Source: Stomoxys calcitrans
Taxonomy: Eukaryota; Arthropoda; Insecta; Diptera; Muscidae
Direction: 5' to 3'
DNA length: 64,000 nucleotides
Assembly: GCF_963082655.1 (NCBI RefSeq)
Contig: NC_081552.1
Coordinates: 99,521,823-99,585,822 of the forward strand
Part shown: positions 10,376 to 22,142 of the stretch, piece by piece
How positions within the stretch are numbered: the stretch's first letter is position 1
Layout: each line of letters starts with the position of its first letter
Translations under genes and position numbers: made by a program
The notes under the pieces: model-generated
Databases searched by the model: none
The model's input: only the letters and a program-made list of their open reading frames with translations
What the model was told of the DNA's origin: nothing

Positions 10376-11402
10376 TTGGGTTGCCCAAAAAGTAATTGTA
10401 ATATTATAGTAGTAATATAGTCGGCGTTGACAAATTTTTGCAACGGCTTGTGACTCTGTAATTGCATTCTTTCTTCTGTCAGTTATAAGCTGTTACTTTT
10501 AGCTTGCTTTAGAAAAGAAGTGCGCGAAATTTTGTTTACATTTGTTTGTTTGGCGTCAATTTTAATATGGGTACCACATGTATTGAAAGAAATTCATTTA
10601 ACAAACCGAATCAACGCTTTAACAAACCGAATCAACACTGAATCAAGGTGCTTAACGCAATGAATTCGATCCGTTTTTAAATCGAATCATAACTGGAGAT
10701 GAAAAATGGATTGTTTACAACAACGTTAGTCGAAAACGATAATGGTCCAATCATGGTGAACCAGCTCGAATCACTTCAAAGGCTGATATCCATCAAAAGA
10801 AGGTTATGCTGTCTGTTTGGTGGGATTGGAAGGGTGTGGTATATTTTGAGCTGCTTCCAGGGAACCAAACGATTAATTCGGATCTTTACTGTCAACAATT
10901 TGACAAATTGAATACAGCCATCATGGAGAAGCGACCAGAATTGGTCAATCGTAAAGGTGTCATATTCCACCAGGACAACGCTAGACCGCACACATCTTTG
11001 GTCACTCGCCAAAAACTGAGTGAGCTTGGCTGGGAACTTTTGATGCATCCACCATATAGCCCTGACCTTGCACCATCAGACTACCATTTATTTCGATCTT
11101 TGCAGAACTCCTTAAATGGTAAAACTTTCGGCAATGATGAGGCTATAAAATCGCACTTGGTTCAGTTTTTTGCAGATAAAGGCCAGAAGTTCTATGAGCG
11201 TGGAATACTAAATTTGCCAGGAAGATGGCAAAAGGTTATCGAACAAAATGGCAATTATATATTTGATTAAAGTTCAGGGAGATGGTAAAAGGTTATCGAA
11301 CAAAATGGCAATTATATATTTGATTAAAGTTCATTCTAAGTTTTATTAAAAATGCATTTACTTTCTTTTAAAAAATCCGCAATTACTTTTTAGGCAACCC
11401 AA
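10376..11402 (+). mobile_element. mariner-family transposon, defective (1,027 bp)
   Basis: Terminal inverted repeats start TTGGGTTGCCCAAAAAGTAA (left) and TTGGGTTGCCTAAAAAGTAA (right, minus strand), 23 bp with one mismatch. A TA lies on each side (10374-10375, 11403-11404), the tc1/mariner target duplication. At 1,027 bp it is shorter than the usual 1.3 kb: most of the DNA coding for the N-terminal DNA-binding region is gone. A 57-bp direct repeat (11223-11275 and 11280-11332) covers the stop codon. The termini resemble the cecropia-type mariner subfamily, judged from memory. Confidence 0.93.
10656..11270 (+). pseudogene. mariner transposase remnant
   Basis: Encodes the C-terminal catalytic half of a mariner DDE transposase. 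Translating from 10656 gives RNEFDPFLNRIITGDEKWI, with the first catalytic Asp in ITGDEKW. An in-frame TAA at 10740-10742 follows SRKR. Beyond it an open stretch runs from about 10743 to 11270. It contains the second Asp in HQDNARPH and HPPYSPDLAPSDYHLF with the third catalytic Asp, as in D,D34D mariners. A frameshift just before 10656 and the missing helix-turn-helix region confirm it is inactive. Its ends are still recognisable, so it could be moved in trans. Confidence 0.9.
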
Positions 11403-11443
11403 TAAGATTCGGCCTGGCCGAACTTAGCATGCTTTTACTTGTT

Positions 11444-11658
11444 TAAGCTCAATTTGTTTCCAAAATGTCATTTAGTACAGTGACCCACATAAATATTTGT
11501 TTTTTTATTTTCTTAAAATATATTAGATTTCTTGTAAAGCTATGACCATTTTTGTAAAACTTTCAAAAGGCGCAAAATGCGCATATACCAAAAGCGAACT
11601 GTGCCAAAAAAAATTAAACAAATAGTTTATTGTATTATTCCTAAGAATTAATAGAAAA
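11444..11658. other. AT-rich spacer
   Basis: Short AT-rich DNA between two family A copies in opposite orientation; nothing recognised. Confidence 0.4.
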
Positions 11659-12626
11659 AACAAGTAAAAGCGATCTAAATTCGGCCAGGCCGAATCTTAT
11701 ATACACCACCATGGATCGCATTTGTCAAGCTCTTTCCACGGTATCTCGTTTTAGGCAAACAAAGGATAAAAGAATATTGACTATTGACTATTGGAGACCA
11801 TAGTAGAAGTCATTGCGTAAAATTTCAGCCAAATCTAGTAAGAATTGCGCACTTAAGGGGCTGAAGATGTGAAATAGGGAGATCGGTTTATAGGGGAGCT
11901 ATATTAGGCTATAAACCGATTCATACCATATTCGACACGTATGTTAAAGGTCATGAGAGAAGCCGTTGTTTCAGTCAAATCGGATAACACTTGCGCCTTT
12001 TAGAGGCTCAAGAAGTCATAATCCCATATCGGTTTATATGGCAGCTATACCAGGTTATGGACCGATTTGAACTATTCTTAGCACAATTGTTGAAAGTAGT
12101 GACAAAACACTTCGTGCAAAATTTCAGCCAAATCGGATAGGAATTGCGCACTCTAGATGCTCAAGAAGTCAAGACCCCATATAGGTTTATATAACAGCTA
12201 TATCAGATTATGGACAGATTTCAACCATACTCAGCACAGTTGTTTGAAGTCATAACAAAACACCTCATGCAAAATTTCAGCCAAATCGGATAAATATTGT
12301 GCCTTTAGCGGCTCAAGAAGTCATTATCCCAAATCGGTTTATATGGCAGCTAATATCAAAACGTGGACCGATATAACCCATTTACAATCCCAACCGACCT
12401 ACACTATTAAGAAGTATTTGGGCAAAATTTCAAGCGGATAGCTTTACTCCTTCGAAAGTTAGCGTGCATTCGACAGACAGACTGACGGACATGGCTAGTT
12501 CGACTTCAAATGTCATGACGATCAAGAATATATATTCTTCATGGGGTCTTAGACGAATATTTCGAGAAGTTACAAACAGAATGAAGAAATAAGTATACCC
12601 CCATCCTATGGTGGAGGGTATAAAAA
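11659..12626 (-). mobile_element. Family A element, complete
   Basis: The hairpin end AACAAGTAAAAGCG...TTCGGCCAGGCCGAATC is at 11659. TATACACCACCATGGATCG follows, then three to four tandem units with AAGTCATAATCCCATATCGG and GGCAGCTATA. Next come the AGCGTGCATTCGACAGACAG microsatellite area and CCTATGGTGGAGGGTATAAA at the 5' end. Both ends are present. Confidence 0.88.
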
Positions 12627-12764
12627 TATTGCTCAAAAATGTATTCGTCGGTAAATTTATCACAAAGTTTGGACAATGTGTTGATTTCATTTAGTAATTG
12701 GTATGGTAATCGTTATTGGTACGGTTGGCCTCTATTCTTCTTGGCATCGATTTTCCGATTTAAT

Positions 12765-13252
12765 CCGTACTTGGCACAGTTGTTGGATGTCATAACAAAA
12801 CACTATGTGTAAAATATCAGCCAAATCGGACAAAAAATTGCGGTTTGTAAGGGCTTACGAAGTCAAATCAGGAAATCGGTTTATATGGGAGCTATATCCA
12901 AATCTGAACCGATATGACCCATTTTCAATTCCCATTGACCTACATCAATAATAAAATATCTTTGCCCAATTTCAAGTGGCTAGCTCTACGCGTTCGACCC
13001 CTATCGTAATTTCAACAGACGGACGGACATGACTAAATCGACTCAGAATGTCGAGATGACTTCTACAATGTTTAGCATTTAATTCATTTATGGTCCGAAG
13101 AGGACCATAACTTGATAAAGCTCCAATAGCATAACAGTTCTTAATTATTATTCTTTGTTTGCCTAAAAAGAGAAACCGCGCAAAGAATTCGACAAATGCG
13201 ATCCATGGTGGAGGGTATATAAGATTCGGCCCGGCCGAACTTTTACTTGTCT
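12765..13252. mobile_element. Two fused family A fragments in opposite orientation
   Basis: 12765-13075 is a minus-oriented 5' half (units plus GACGGACGGACATGAC). 13080-13252 is a plus-oriented 3' end with TGCGATCCATGGTGGAGGG, the hairpin TTCGGCCCGGCCGAA and TTTTACTTGT. The junction lies near 13078. Confidence 0.75.
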
Positions 13253-13625
13253 TTAAATAAATACACACTTATACCCACCACCATATGATGGGGGTATACT
13301 AACCTAGTCATTCCATTTGTAACACCTCGAAATATTCATCTGCGACCCCATAAAAAGTACATATTCTGGATGGTCTCGACATTCTGATTCCACGTCCGTC
13401 CGTCCGTCTGTCGAAATCACGATAGTGGTCGAACGCGTAAATCTAGCCGCTTGAAATTTAGCATAGATCTTAATATTGATATAAGTGGGTGGACAATTGG
13501 GAATTACAAGTGGACAATATCGGTTCGGATTTAGATATAGTTCCCATATAAACCGATCACAATTTTCGTCCGATTTGGCTGGTATAGTGCACATAGTTGT
13601 TGTTGTTGTAGCAGTTTGTTGTGTT

Positions 13626-14257
13626 CTATCTTTCGTCTGCTTGATTCTGTTGAGTGTCAAAACCCAGGAACTCTGCGACTAAAATGGGGTGCATCCACAG
13701 GGATCTGGGTCTGAGTAGAGTTGGTCTGGCGTGGCAGTTAAAGAGGTGACGTTATTGTGCGGTTCCTGGTTACAATCGGGACATACATCTTGCACGTCGT
13801 CATCAATCCTTGCTCTGTAGGAGTTGTGGCGGCTGCATCTGCCGGATCCTAATTGAGCCAGAACTACTCTGGTTTGCCGGGGGAGGTCAATTTCTTCATG
13901 TGCAATGGGAGGCGGTCGTTCTCCAAGGACTATATTCACTCGGTAGCCATTTACCGCATCTGCTACCGTGTCTACATGAATGTTGTCTAAACCTGCTTGA
14001 CACGCAGCTTGATCTAGAGGTATTCTTTTGTAGCGCTCAACCTCATGCTCTAGATCATGTAGATCTAACTTAAGGCTTCTGGGCTGTGGATATCTATCCA
14101 CAAGTAGATGATTCGGATGGTCTCTGCGATAACAGCCAAAAAGGTATTGCTTAGACAGCATGTAGTTATGTCTTCGCACTGGTAGGATCTTTGTCTCCTG
14201 ATGGAGGTGGTCTACATAAGAACTGAGATGACATCCCGTCGCAGTTCGGAGGGCCAC
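13626..14257 (-). pseudogene. LINE ORF2 C-terminal region
   Basis: Encodes the thumb/connection and C-terminal zinc region: HLHQETKILPVRRHNYMLSK, then RSLKLDLHDLEHEV, then RARIDDDVQDVCPDCNQEPH. In related elements the sequence after CPDC..PH continues as H-L-F-x-C-P. Here a frame change replaces it, and the frame that ends FLGFDTQQNQADER at the 13626 stop is another one. The zinc motif is therefore broken. Confidence 0.85.
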
Positions 14258-14329
14258 ACTAGCGCTGCATAACTTACCACAGACCGGCCAATTGCTTCGT
14301 ACGTGATCAACAAGGTTTCTTTGTCTTCA

Positions 14330-15850
14330 CCTCAAGTGCTGCCAGCAAGTGACTTGATTAACTTCTTTCTACTTTTGACTTGATCGCAAATTGCTGTGGC
14401 ATGTGGTGACGGCAAATTGCTGTCAAATGTGACGCCAAGTATTTTGGGACATTTGATGGTCGGAATCATTTCTCCATCGACCATCACAGTCAGCTCAGTA
14501 TTCACCTCACGCGTATTTGTAGTGAACAATGTGGCTGAAGATTTGGCGGCAGATATCTACATATTTCTTGGAGTGAAATATGAGGCAAGTTGGTTGAGGT
14601 AGACGTTCAACCTATCGCAGATGTCAACAATGGGTGGGGGGCCTGATGCCATGATCGTACAATCATCCGCATATGATACGATCTCTATGCCGTCTGGTGG
14701 GGGTGGAATGGAGGATAGGTAGAGGTTAAACATTGCTGGAGATATCACCTCACCTTGGGGAACTCCTTATTTCACTCTACGGTGTTTCGACTTCTTATCC
14801 CTAAATTCCACAAATGACTGTCGACCACACAGATAATTCGCGGCCCAGGGTTTCAGGCCTGGATGGAGGGACGTGTTGGCGATATCCTCAAATAATTTCG
14901 TATGGCTGACCGTGTCGAATGCCTTCGATAGGTCCAGTGCCACAAGGACCGTCCTATCACATGGCCTGGTCTGATTGAAGCCACGGCAAATGTGTGCGGT
15001 GATGGCATGCAAAGCTGTTGTTGTGCTGTGCAGTCTTCGAAATCCACATTGATGCTTGGCGAATGGAAATTCTCCTACGAGGCTTGGGAGGAGTAATGCC
15101 TCAAGCGTCTTTGCCTTTGGTGAGAGAAGGGAGATCGGTCTGTACGACTCCCCCGAATTCGGGTCTTTTCCAGGCTTCAGCAGCGAGATCACTCTGCCCA
15201 TTTTTCAGACATCGGGAACTACATGAGTGTTCAAAGACAGGTTGAGGACAGTGGTAAGGTACTCAACTCCAGGTGAATCCAAATTCTTCAACATCAATGA
15301 AGAGATTCGTCGGGGCCCAATGCCTTAGATGATTTGGCGCCACGGATAACATTCGTAACTTCGCCCACGGTAAATTGTAATGGCTGTTCATCGGCTCGGA
15401 GAACACGAATACGGCGAATGGCTCTCCTCCTTCCCTGTCTCTCTCGGGATGCCCAATAAATTGACGGTTAAACAACCTGGCGCATCTCTTCGGATCAGTT
15501 ACGGTTATTTCGCCAAAAGTAACTGAGGTCTTGTCATCCCGTCTACCGGGGTTCGAGAGTGACTTAACAGTAGACCACAGTTTGCCTACACCGGTGCCTA
15601 AGTTACATTGCTCCAAGTGTTCCAGCCACAAATTCCGCTTATGTTCGTTGACTACCCTGTTTATTTCCAGATTCAGCTCACTGATTCTGGGGTTAGCGGG
15701 GTCCATAGCACGAATCCCATCACCCTCATCTGCGAGTACCACTACTTGCGCCGGGAAATTGGGCCGCACTTGGGGTATTCGACCGGCTGGTATAAAGCTA
15801 GCGGCTGCTGCGTTAATGATGTCTCGGAATATCTTCTCGGCCACAAGCAC
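14330..15850 (-). pseudogene. LINE reverse transcriptase domain, broken
   Basis: The polymerase that copies element RNA at the nicked target. Motifs in order on the minus strand: VISLLKPGKDPNSGESYRPI (fingers), KHQCGFRRLHSTTTALH, LVALDLSKAFDTVSH (palm, first catalytic Asp), then ISPAMFNLYL and IEIVSYADDCTIMAS with the YADD catalytic pair. After it comes CPKILGVTFDSNL. The parts lie in several frames: 15850-15263, 15201-14767, 14748-14557 and 14529-14332. There is an in-frame stop just before the P-A-M-F-N segment. It cannot make an active enzyme. Confidence 0.92.
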
Positions 15851-16148
15851 ATCAGAGGGGAGTGGCAGTTCACTGAAGCAGCGATTGGTATACTCTCTGA
15901 AGCCAGTCCAATCGGCCTTCTTATGATTGATAAACGTTCGGCCCTCAGAGGTTATGAGGTCGGGTGGTCTGACCCCAAAGAAATGACGGCTTGCCAGGAT
16001 ACGTCACTCAGGAGATCAGGCGATGCAATGGAAATGTTTGGCAAGCTGCTGCACCTCCTCGTAATCTTATTGGGGGCATCCTCATTCACCGTGCAAAACG
16101 TCGAGCCTTCAATCTGCTCTGCCAAAGCTATGCCACGTTGGTCTGTAC

Positions 16149-16745
16149 CTAGGGGAGAATGTCATTAAGTGCATGCGCATAAAAGTCCCCTAGAACCAGA
16201 CGATTATGGCCAGATAGTAACCCACTTATGTCGGGGTTGTAAGCTTGGCCATTAATCGGGACACAGTTACCAAACGGCGGTATGTACACGTTGTATAGCT
16301 CCACTTCGGCAGTACTGGACTTGACTACTATCCCCATGCACTCCATGTAGGGGTCACTAGCGCCAGACGCAGGCGAGATTGGTCTATATTGCACGGAATG
16401 GTGTATCACGAACGCCAATCCCCCACCTCCATTCCTTGAGCGATCCTTACGTAGCACATTGTATCCGTCACAACTGTGCAAGCTGCAGGTGTTGGTCAGC
16501 TTTGTCTACTTAATCGCTGCTACCAATATATCTTTCCAACTCATGAACTCCACGATCTTATCGATCTTGCCACGGATACCGTTGCAGTTTAGTTGCAAAA
16601 ATGATACATTTCCCGGCACTGGCCTGGCAATATTGGGGCTGTGATGCTGCCGTTGCGTATATTGCCGTACGAAAGAGGTCGGGGAGTCACATAGTCCGAC
16701 GACGAGGATGCAGAAGACGACGACGACGCATTGGACACACAGCAC
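16149..16745 (-). pseudogene. LINE AP-endonuclease domain, broken
   Basis: N-terminal nuclease of the same LINE, which would nick the target DNA. Minus-strand translation gives NVSFLQLNCNGIRGKIDKIV (the N-terminal LN.NG motif), then in another frame YNVLRKDRSRNGGGGLAFVI, YNVYIPPFG and GHNRLVLGDFYAHA (the LxGDFNAH-type motif, here with Tyr). The break is at about 16485-16505. Confidence 0.85.
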
Positions 16746-17334
16746 CTTGCGACATATCCAGTATGACTATACTCCCGTAGTGAAGTGAGGCCAGAGCCTA
16801 CTTCTACTTCTTTTCAATCCTGGCACGGACCAGAAGCGTGTGGAGAAGGCACTCCAGGATGTGCCTCTCCCATAACGAAAAAAGAGGAACACGTATACTG
16901 AGGCGGCAGCCCTTGCCGATTAGGGGTTCCATCGGGTCAATCCGGTGCGAACAACCGGCTGCCATGAGATTGGCAGTCGGTGGTAAACAAAGTCTTTTGT
17001 TATGACTTCCAACAACTGTGCGGTTTAAATAGGTCTATAACGTGATATAGCTCCCATATAAATTGATCTCCCGATTTGACTTCTTAAGCTCCTGGAAGCC
17101 ACAAATTTTGCCCAATTTGGGTGAAATTTTGCACATAGAGTTCTCTTATGACTTCCAACAATTGTAGAAAATACGGTCCTTTAATCTGATATAGCTCCCT
17201 GGAAGCCACAAATTTCGTCCGATTTGGCTGAAATTTTGCACGAAGTGTTCTGTTGAGACTTCCAACAACTGTGTGAAGTACGGTTCAAATCGTTCTATAA
17301 CCTGATATAGCTCCCATATAAACCGATCGTCGTT

Positions 17335-18050
17335 TTTGAGTCTATACGGAACAAACAAACAAAAATTCAATTTTATATATAAGATACAAGCTGAGCCCGG
17401 CCCGCTCCACTGCGCCGGATAATGCTATCTCGGAAAGGAGTACTCTCAATGTGGAAATTTTTAACTAATTTCACCTGAAAAAGTATTCCAATTTTCCTGT
17501 GGATTTTTCTACTCTCAATACCTCTTATTTAAACCCCATACTGCAATGGTCAGTAAAATTTGGACCCCTAGAGTCTTGGTCCCAAAAATTAAAGTCAATT
17601 TCGTACTCTACTTCCAAAGACCTTTCATTTAAGATCCATATTGTCATGGTCGGTAAATATGTCCGATTTGCGAGGGTGGGATGACCCACAAAACACTTAG
17701 TCCCATAATTGGGTATCAGATTCGTTTCTACTCCCAAATACCTTTAATTTGATTCCCATATTGTAGTGATTGGTCTAAAACTCCGTTTGGCGGGTTTTGG
17801 GATTGGGTTGCTGTAAGTGTGCAAACAAAATTTCGCTTAAATCGCCACACCCATCTACAATATCTGGTGTTTTTAAAAATTAGGGAAAATCGGTTCAGCC
17901 GTTTTTGAGCTTATATGAAACACACAAACAAAAAAATCGAAAAACAAACAAAAATTTATTTTTGTATACATAGATGGCTTAGCCCGGCCCGCATCGCTGT
18001 ACCTTAATTTTCACCACGCGAAAAATAAGTTTCTTATTTGGACAACATTT
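17335..18050 (+). repeat. Family C repeat block
   Basis: 17335-17400 is a family C end (TTTGAGTCTATACGGAACAA, AAAC tract, GAGCCCGGCCCGCTCCACTG). Units with CATTTAAGATCCATATTGTC follow, then a second end at 17900-17990 (GTTTTTGAGCTTATATGAAA, then CCCGGCCCGCATCGCTG). Confidence 0.7.
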
Positions 18051-18077
18051 TAACTAATAAGATTTTTCTGGAAATTT

Positions 18078-18465
18078 TTTTATACCCACTACCGAACGAT
18101 GGGGCTATATTAATTTTTTCACTCCGTTTGTCGCCGAAATTTGGGACAGTAGTTGAGTTAGGCTCTTCGACATTTTTCTGCAACTTGACCCAAATCGGTC
18201 CAGATTTGGATATAGCTGCAATATAGACCGATATCTGGATTTAAAGTCTTGGCCCCATTAAAGGCGCATTTATAATCGGATTTCCCACAATGCCACTTGA
18301 GCACAGAAATTTGACACAGTGACTTATGTTAGGTTTTTCTACATCCGTGTCGTATATGGTATGCATTTTTCTCCAGATTTTGACGAAAGGTGGTTTACGT
18401 ATACACCCGAGGTTGTGGGTATCCTAAGTTCCGCCCGGCCGAACTTAACGCCTTTTTCTATTTTT
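18078..18465 (+). mobile_element. Family B element, internally deleted
   Basis: TTTTTATACCCACTACCGAACG at the 5' end, one to two partial units, then GAGGTTGTGGGTATCCTAAG and a hairpin CCGCCCGGCCGAACTTAACG at the 3' end. At under 400 bp it has lost most of the array and the microsatellite. A related locus without this insertion is at 20295-20345. Confidence 0.8.
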
Positions 18466-18591
18466 TTCATATCTATTTTTTCTATGGTAAAGATTGGCAA
18501 CTAAACAACCTTAAACATCGTCTTGGGTGGAAAAGTTAAAAAACAATACCGCAAACAACAGCAATGAAATTTCTATATTTTATTTTTATAA

Positions 18592-19901
18592 CCGTCACCA
18601 TAAGATGGGGGGTATACTAATTTCGTCATTCTGTTTGTAACTACTCGAAATATTCGTCTGAGACCCCATAAAGTATATATATTCTTGATCGTCGCGACAT
18701 TTTATGTCGATCTAGCCTAGTCCGTCGGTCCGTCTGTCTGTCGAAAGCACGCTAACTTCCGAAGGAGTAAAGCTAGCCGCTTGAAATTTTACACAAATAC
18801 TTCTTATTAGTGTAGGTCGGTTGGTATTGTAAATGGGCCATATCGGTCCATGTTTTGATATTGCTGCCATATAAACCGTTCTTGGGTCTTGACTTCTTGA
18901 GCCTCTAACGTGCCCAATTCTTATCCGATCAGAATGAAATTTGGCACGACGTGTTTTGCTATGATATCCAACAACTGTGCCAAGTATGGTTGAAATCGGT
19001 CCATAACCTGATATAGCTGCCATATAAACCGATCTTGGGTCTTGACTTCTTGAGCCTCTAGAGTGCGCAATTCTTATCCGATTGAAATGAAATTTTACAT
19101 GACGTGTTTTGTTATTATATACAACAACTGTGCCAAGTATGGTTCAAATCGGTCCATAACCTGATGTAGCTGCCATATAAACCGATCTTGGGTCTTGACT
19201 TCTTGAGCCTCTAGAGGGCACAATTTTTATCCGATTTGAATGAATTTTTGCACGAAGTATTTCGTTATGATATCCAACAACTGTGCCAAGTATGGTTGAA
19301 ATCGGTTCATAACCTGATATAGCTCTCATATAAACATATCTGGGGATTTGACTTCTTGAGCTTCTAGAGGGAGCAATTCCTATTCGATTTGGCTGAAATT
19401 TTGCATGACGTATTTTATTTTTACTTTCAACAACTGTGTCAAATAAGATTCAAATCGGTTCATAACCTGATATAGCTGCCATATAAACCGATCTGGGATC
19501 TTGACTTCTTGACCCCTAGAGGTCGCACTTATTATCCGATATGCCTGAAATTTTGTACGATCCTCTCATGACCATCAACAAACATGTTTATTATGGTCTG
19601 AATCGGTCTATAGCCCGATACAGATCCCATATAAATCGTTCTCTCTATTTTACTTCGTGAGCCCCCAATGGGCGCAATTCTTATACGAATTGGCTGAAAT
19701 TTTACACAGGTTTCCAACATATAATTTAATTGTGGTTCAAACCGGACCATATCTTGATATCGCTCTAATAGCAGAGCAAATCTTTTCTTATATCCTTTTT
19801 TGCCTAAGAAGAGATGTCGGGAAAATAACTCGACAAATGCGATCCATGGTGGAGGGTATATAAGATTCGGCCTGGCCGAACTTAGCACGCTTTTACTTGT
19901 T
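18592..19901 (+). mobile_element. Family A element, complete
   Basis: The 5' end TTTTATAACCGTCACCATAA is followed by GTCCGTCGGTCCGTCTGTCT, GCTAGCCGCTTGAAATTTTA and five or so tandem units. It ends with GATCCATGGTGGAGGGTATA, the hairpin TTCGGCCTGGCCGAA and CTTTTACTTGTT. The uninterrupted target sequence is recognisable at 20410-20475. Confidence 0.9.
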
Positions 19902-20230
19902 AATATGAAATTCGTAGTCTACTCCTGAATACCTTTCATTTGAATCCCATATTGTCCCGATCGGTTCACTTTTATTTGGAGGTCGTACTTTTAGGGTATG
20001 GGGTAGGGTCCGACCCCTACCGATATCAATAAATGGTATAGTCTATTGCTCCTTTCGGCTCATTCCCCACAAACTGTGAAAATTTTAAAGAAATCGGTTC
20101 AGCCGTTTTTGTGTCTATACGGAACAAACAAATTTGCAAACCCACAAACAAAATACAAACAAACAAGCAAGCAAACAAACAAAAATTCATTTTTATATAT
20201 AAAGATAACTATCTGATCCCGGCCCGCATC
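19902..20230 (+). repeat. Family C end fragment
   Basis: CCTTTCATTTGAATCCCATA, a GGGTATGGGGTAGGGTCCGA box, GAAATCGGTTCAGCCGTTTT and an AAAC/AAGC tract (20128-20185) end in CCCGGCCCGCATCGCTG. Confidence 0.7.
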
Positions 20231-20480
20231 GCTGTGACTTCATTTTCACCACGCGAAAAATATGTTTCTTATTCTTACTCTAAAATTTTGACAATTTAAT
20301 TATTAAGATTTTCCTGCAATTTTTTTTTTTTTTCTATAGACATTTTTTGTATTTATATCTATTTTTTGTATGGGAAAAATTGGCAATTAAACTTACTTAA
20401 ACACCGTCTTGGGTGGAAAAGTTAAAAAATAATACCGCAAACAACCGCAATGAAATTCCTATATTTTATTTAGCATCTTT
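20231..20480 (+). other. Uninterrupted copy of the 18000-18592 target region
   Basis: CACCACGCGAAAAATATGTT..ACACCGTCTTGGGTGGAAAA..GCAATGAAATTCCTATATTT matches 18015-18077 plus 18466-18591, without the family B element between them and without the family A element after TATATTTTATTT. It is an empty-site paralogue for two insertions. Confidence 0.8.
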
Positions 20481-20639
20481 TACTGGCTGTATTCAATTGG
20501 ATCAACTAAATCCAAATGAATCAAGAAAATCCAATTGAAGACAGCTAGATGGCACTAATTTAAATGTTATTGCTACTCTCTTATAGTGGTGTTTTTCTAA
20601 GAATAGTCATTCATAGACAACCTCCATACCATATGACTA

Positions 20640-21931
<1,292 letters not shown>

Positions 21932-22142
21932 CATGTGTACCGTGACTTTTGGGGACCAAAAAATTTTCGGAGTTTTGACCGATTAAAAATTATCTCGCGA
22001 CTTTTTAAGCCTTTCTATATAAAAAAAACGTTTTTGCCCTATTTGGGGCCTATTTATCGCAGATTTAGTACCTACCGGTAATTTTGAGTACATTACTTTA
22101 TGTATCGTTACTTTCGAGGACGCGTCCTTGAATATCACGCTG
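21932..22142 (+). repeat. Family D repeat (CCGTGACTTT..GGGGAC)
   Basis: After the TA tract come GTGTACCGTGACTTTTGGGG, ACCTACCGGTAATTTTGAGT and TATCGTTACTTTCGAGGACG. These are degenerate copies of one motif. The reverse complement of 42560-42724 carries the same motifs and is likewise joined to a TA tract. The Transib element inserted in this repeat; traces continue at 27497-27600 (ACTTTTCGAGGACAAC). Confidence 0.65.
22138..22142. repeat. Transib target-site duplication, left (CGCTG)
   Basis: CGCTG precedes the left CACAGTG terminus and is repeated directly after the right terminus (27492-27496). Transib elements make 5-bp, GC-rich duplications, so length and composition both fit. Confidence 0.93.

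Larger units (their letters stand above)
9072..11443 (+). mobile_element. Family A element with mariner inserted in its 3' end
   Basis: The 5' end is TTTTTATACCCTCCACCAT at 9072. A GTCCATCTGTCCGTCC microsatellite follows at about 9200-9235. Then come tandem units of about 153 bp (ACCGATCTTGGGTCTTGACT...AACCTGATATAGCTGCC). The 3' box reads ATCCATGGTGGAGGGTATAT. Here a mariner copy (10376-11402) splits the element. Beyond it the element resumes with AGATTCGGCCTGGCCGAACT and ends CTTTTACTTGTT at 11443. The element is non-coding; mobility would have to come from an autonomous Helentron elsewhere. Confidence 0.85.
13596..16990 (-). mobile_element. jockey-type non-LTR retrotransposon, defective
   Basis: Reads on the minus strand. 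It has an endonuclease region (16745-16149), reverse transcriptase (15850-14330) and a C-terminal zinc region (14257-13626). The stop is TAG at 13628-13626, followed by a short 3' UTR ending in (CAA)n at 13597-13611. Its 5' part holds ATGGCAGCCGGTTGTTCGCA near 16963. No ORF1/gag is seen. Frameshifts and stops occur in every domain. It inserted into a family A tandem unit; family A sequence continues directly on both sides. The clade assignment (jockey-like, without RNase H) is from domain order and motif style. Confidence 0.88.
13269..17334 (+). mobile_element. Family A element split by a LINE
   Basis: The 5' part at 13269-13596 has TTATACCCACCACCAT, GTCCGTCCGTCCGTCTGTC and GCCGCTTGAAATTTAGC. 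It is broken inside a tandem unit at GTGCACATAG. The unit resumes after the LINE at about 16991 (TTTTGTTATGACTTCCAACA) and continues to CCATATAAACCGATCGTCG at 17334, where it is cut and joined to a family C end. No 3' hairpin is present. Confidence 0.8.
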
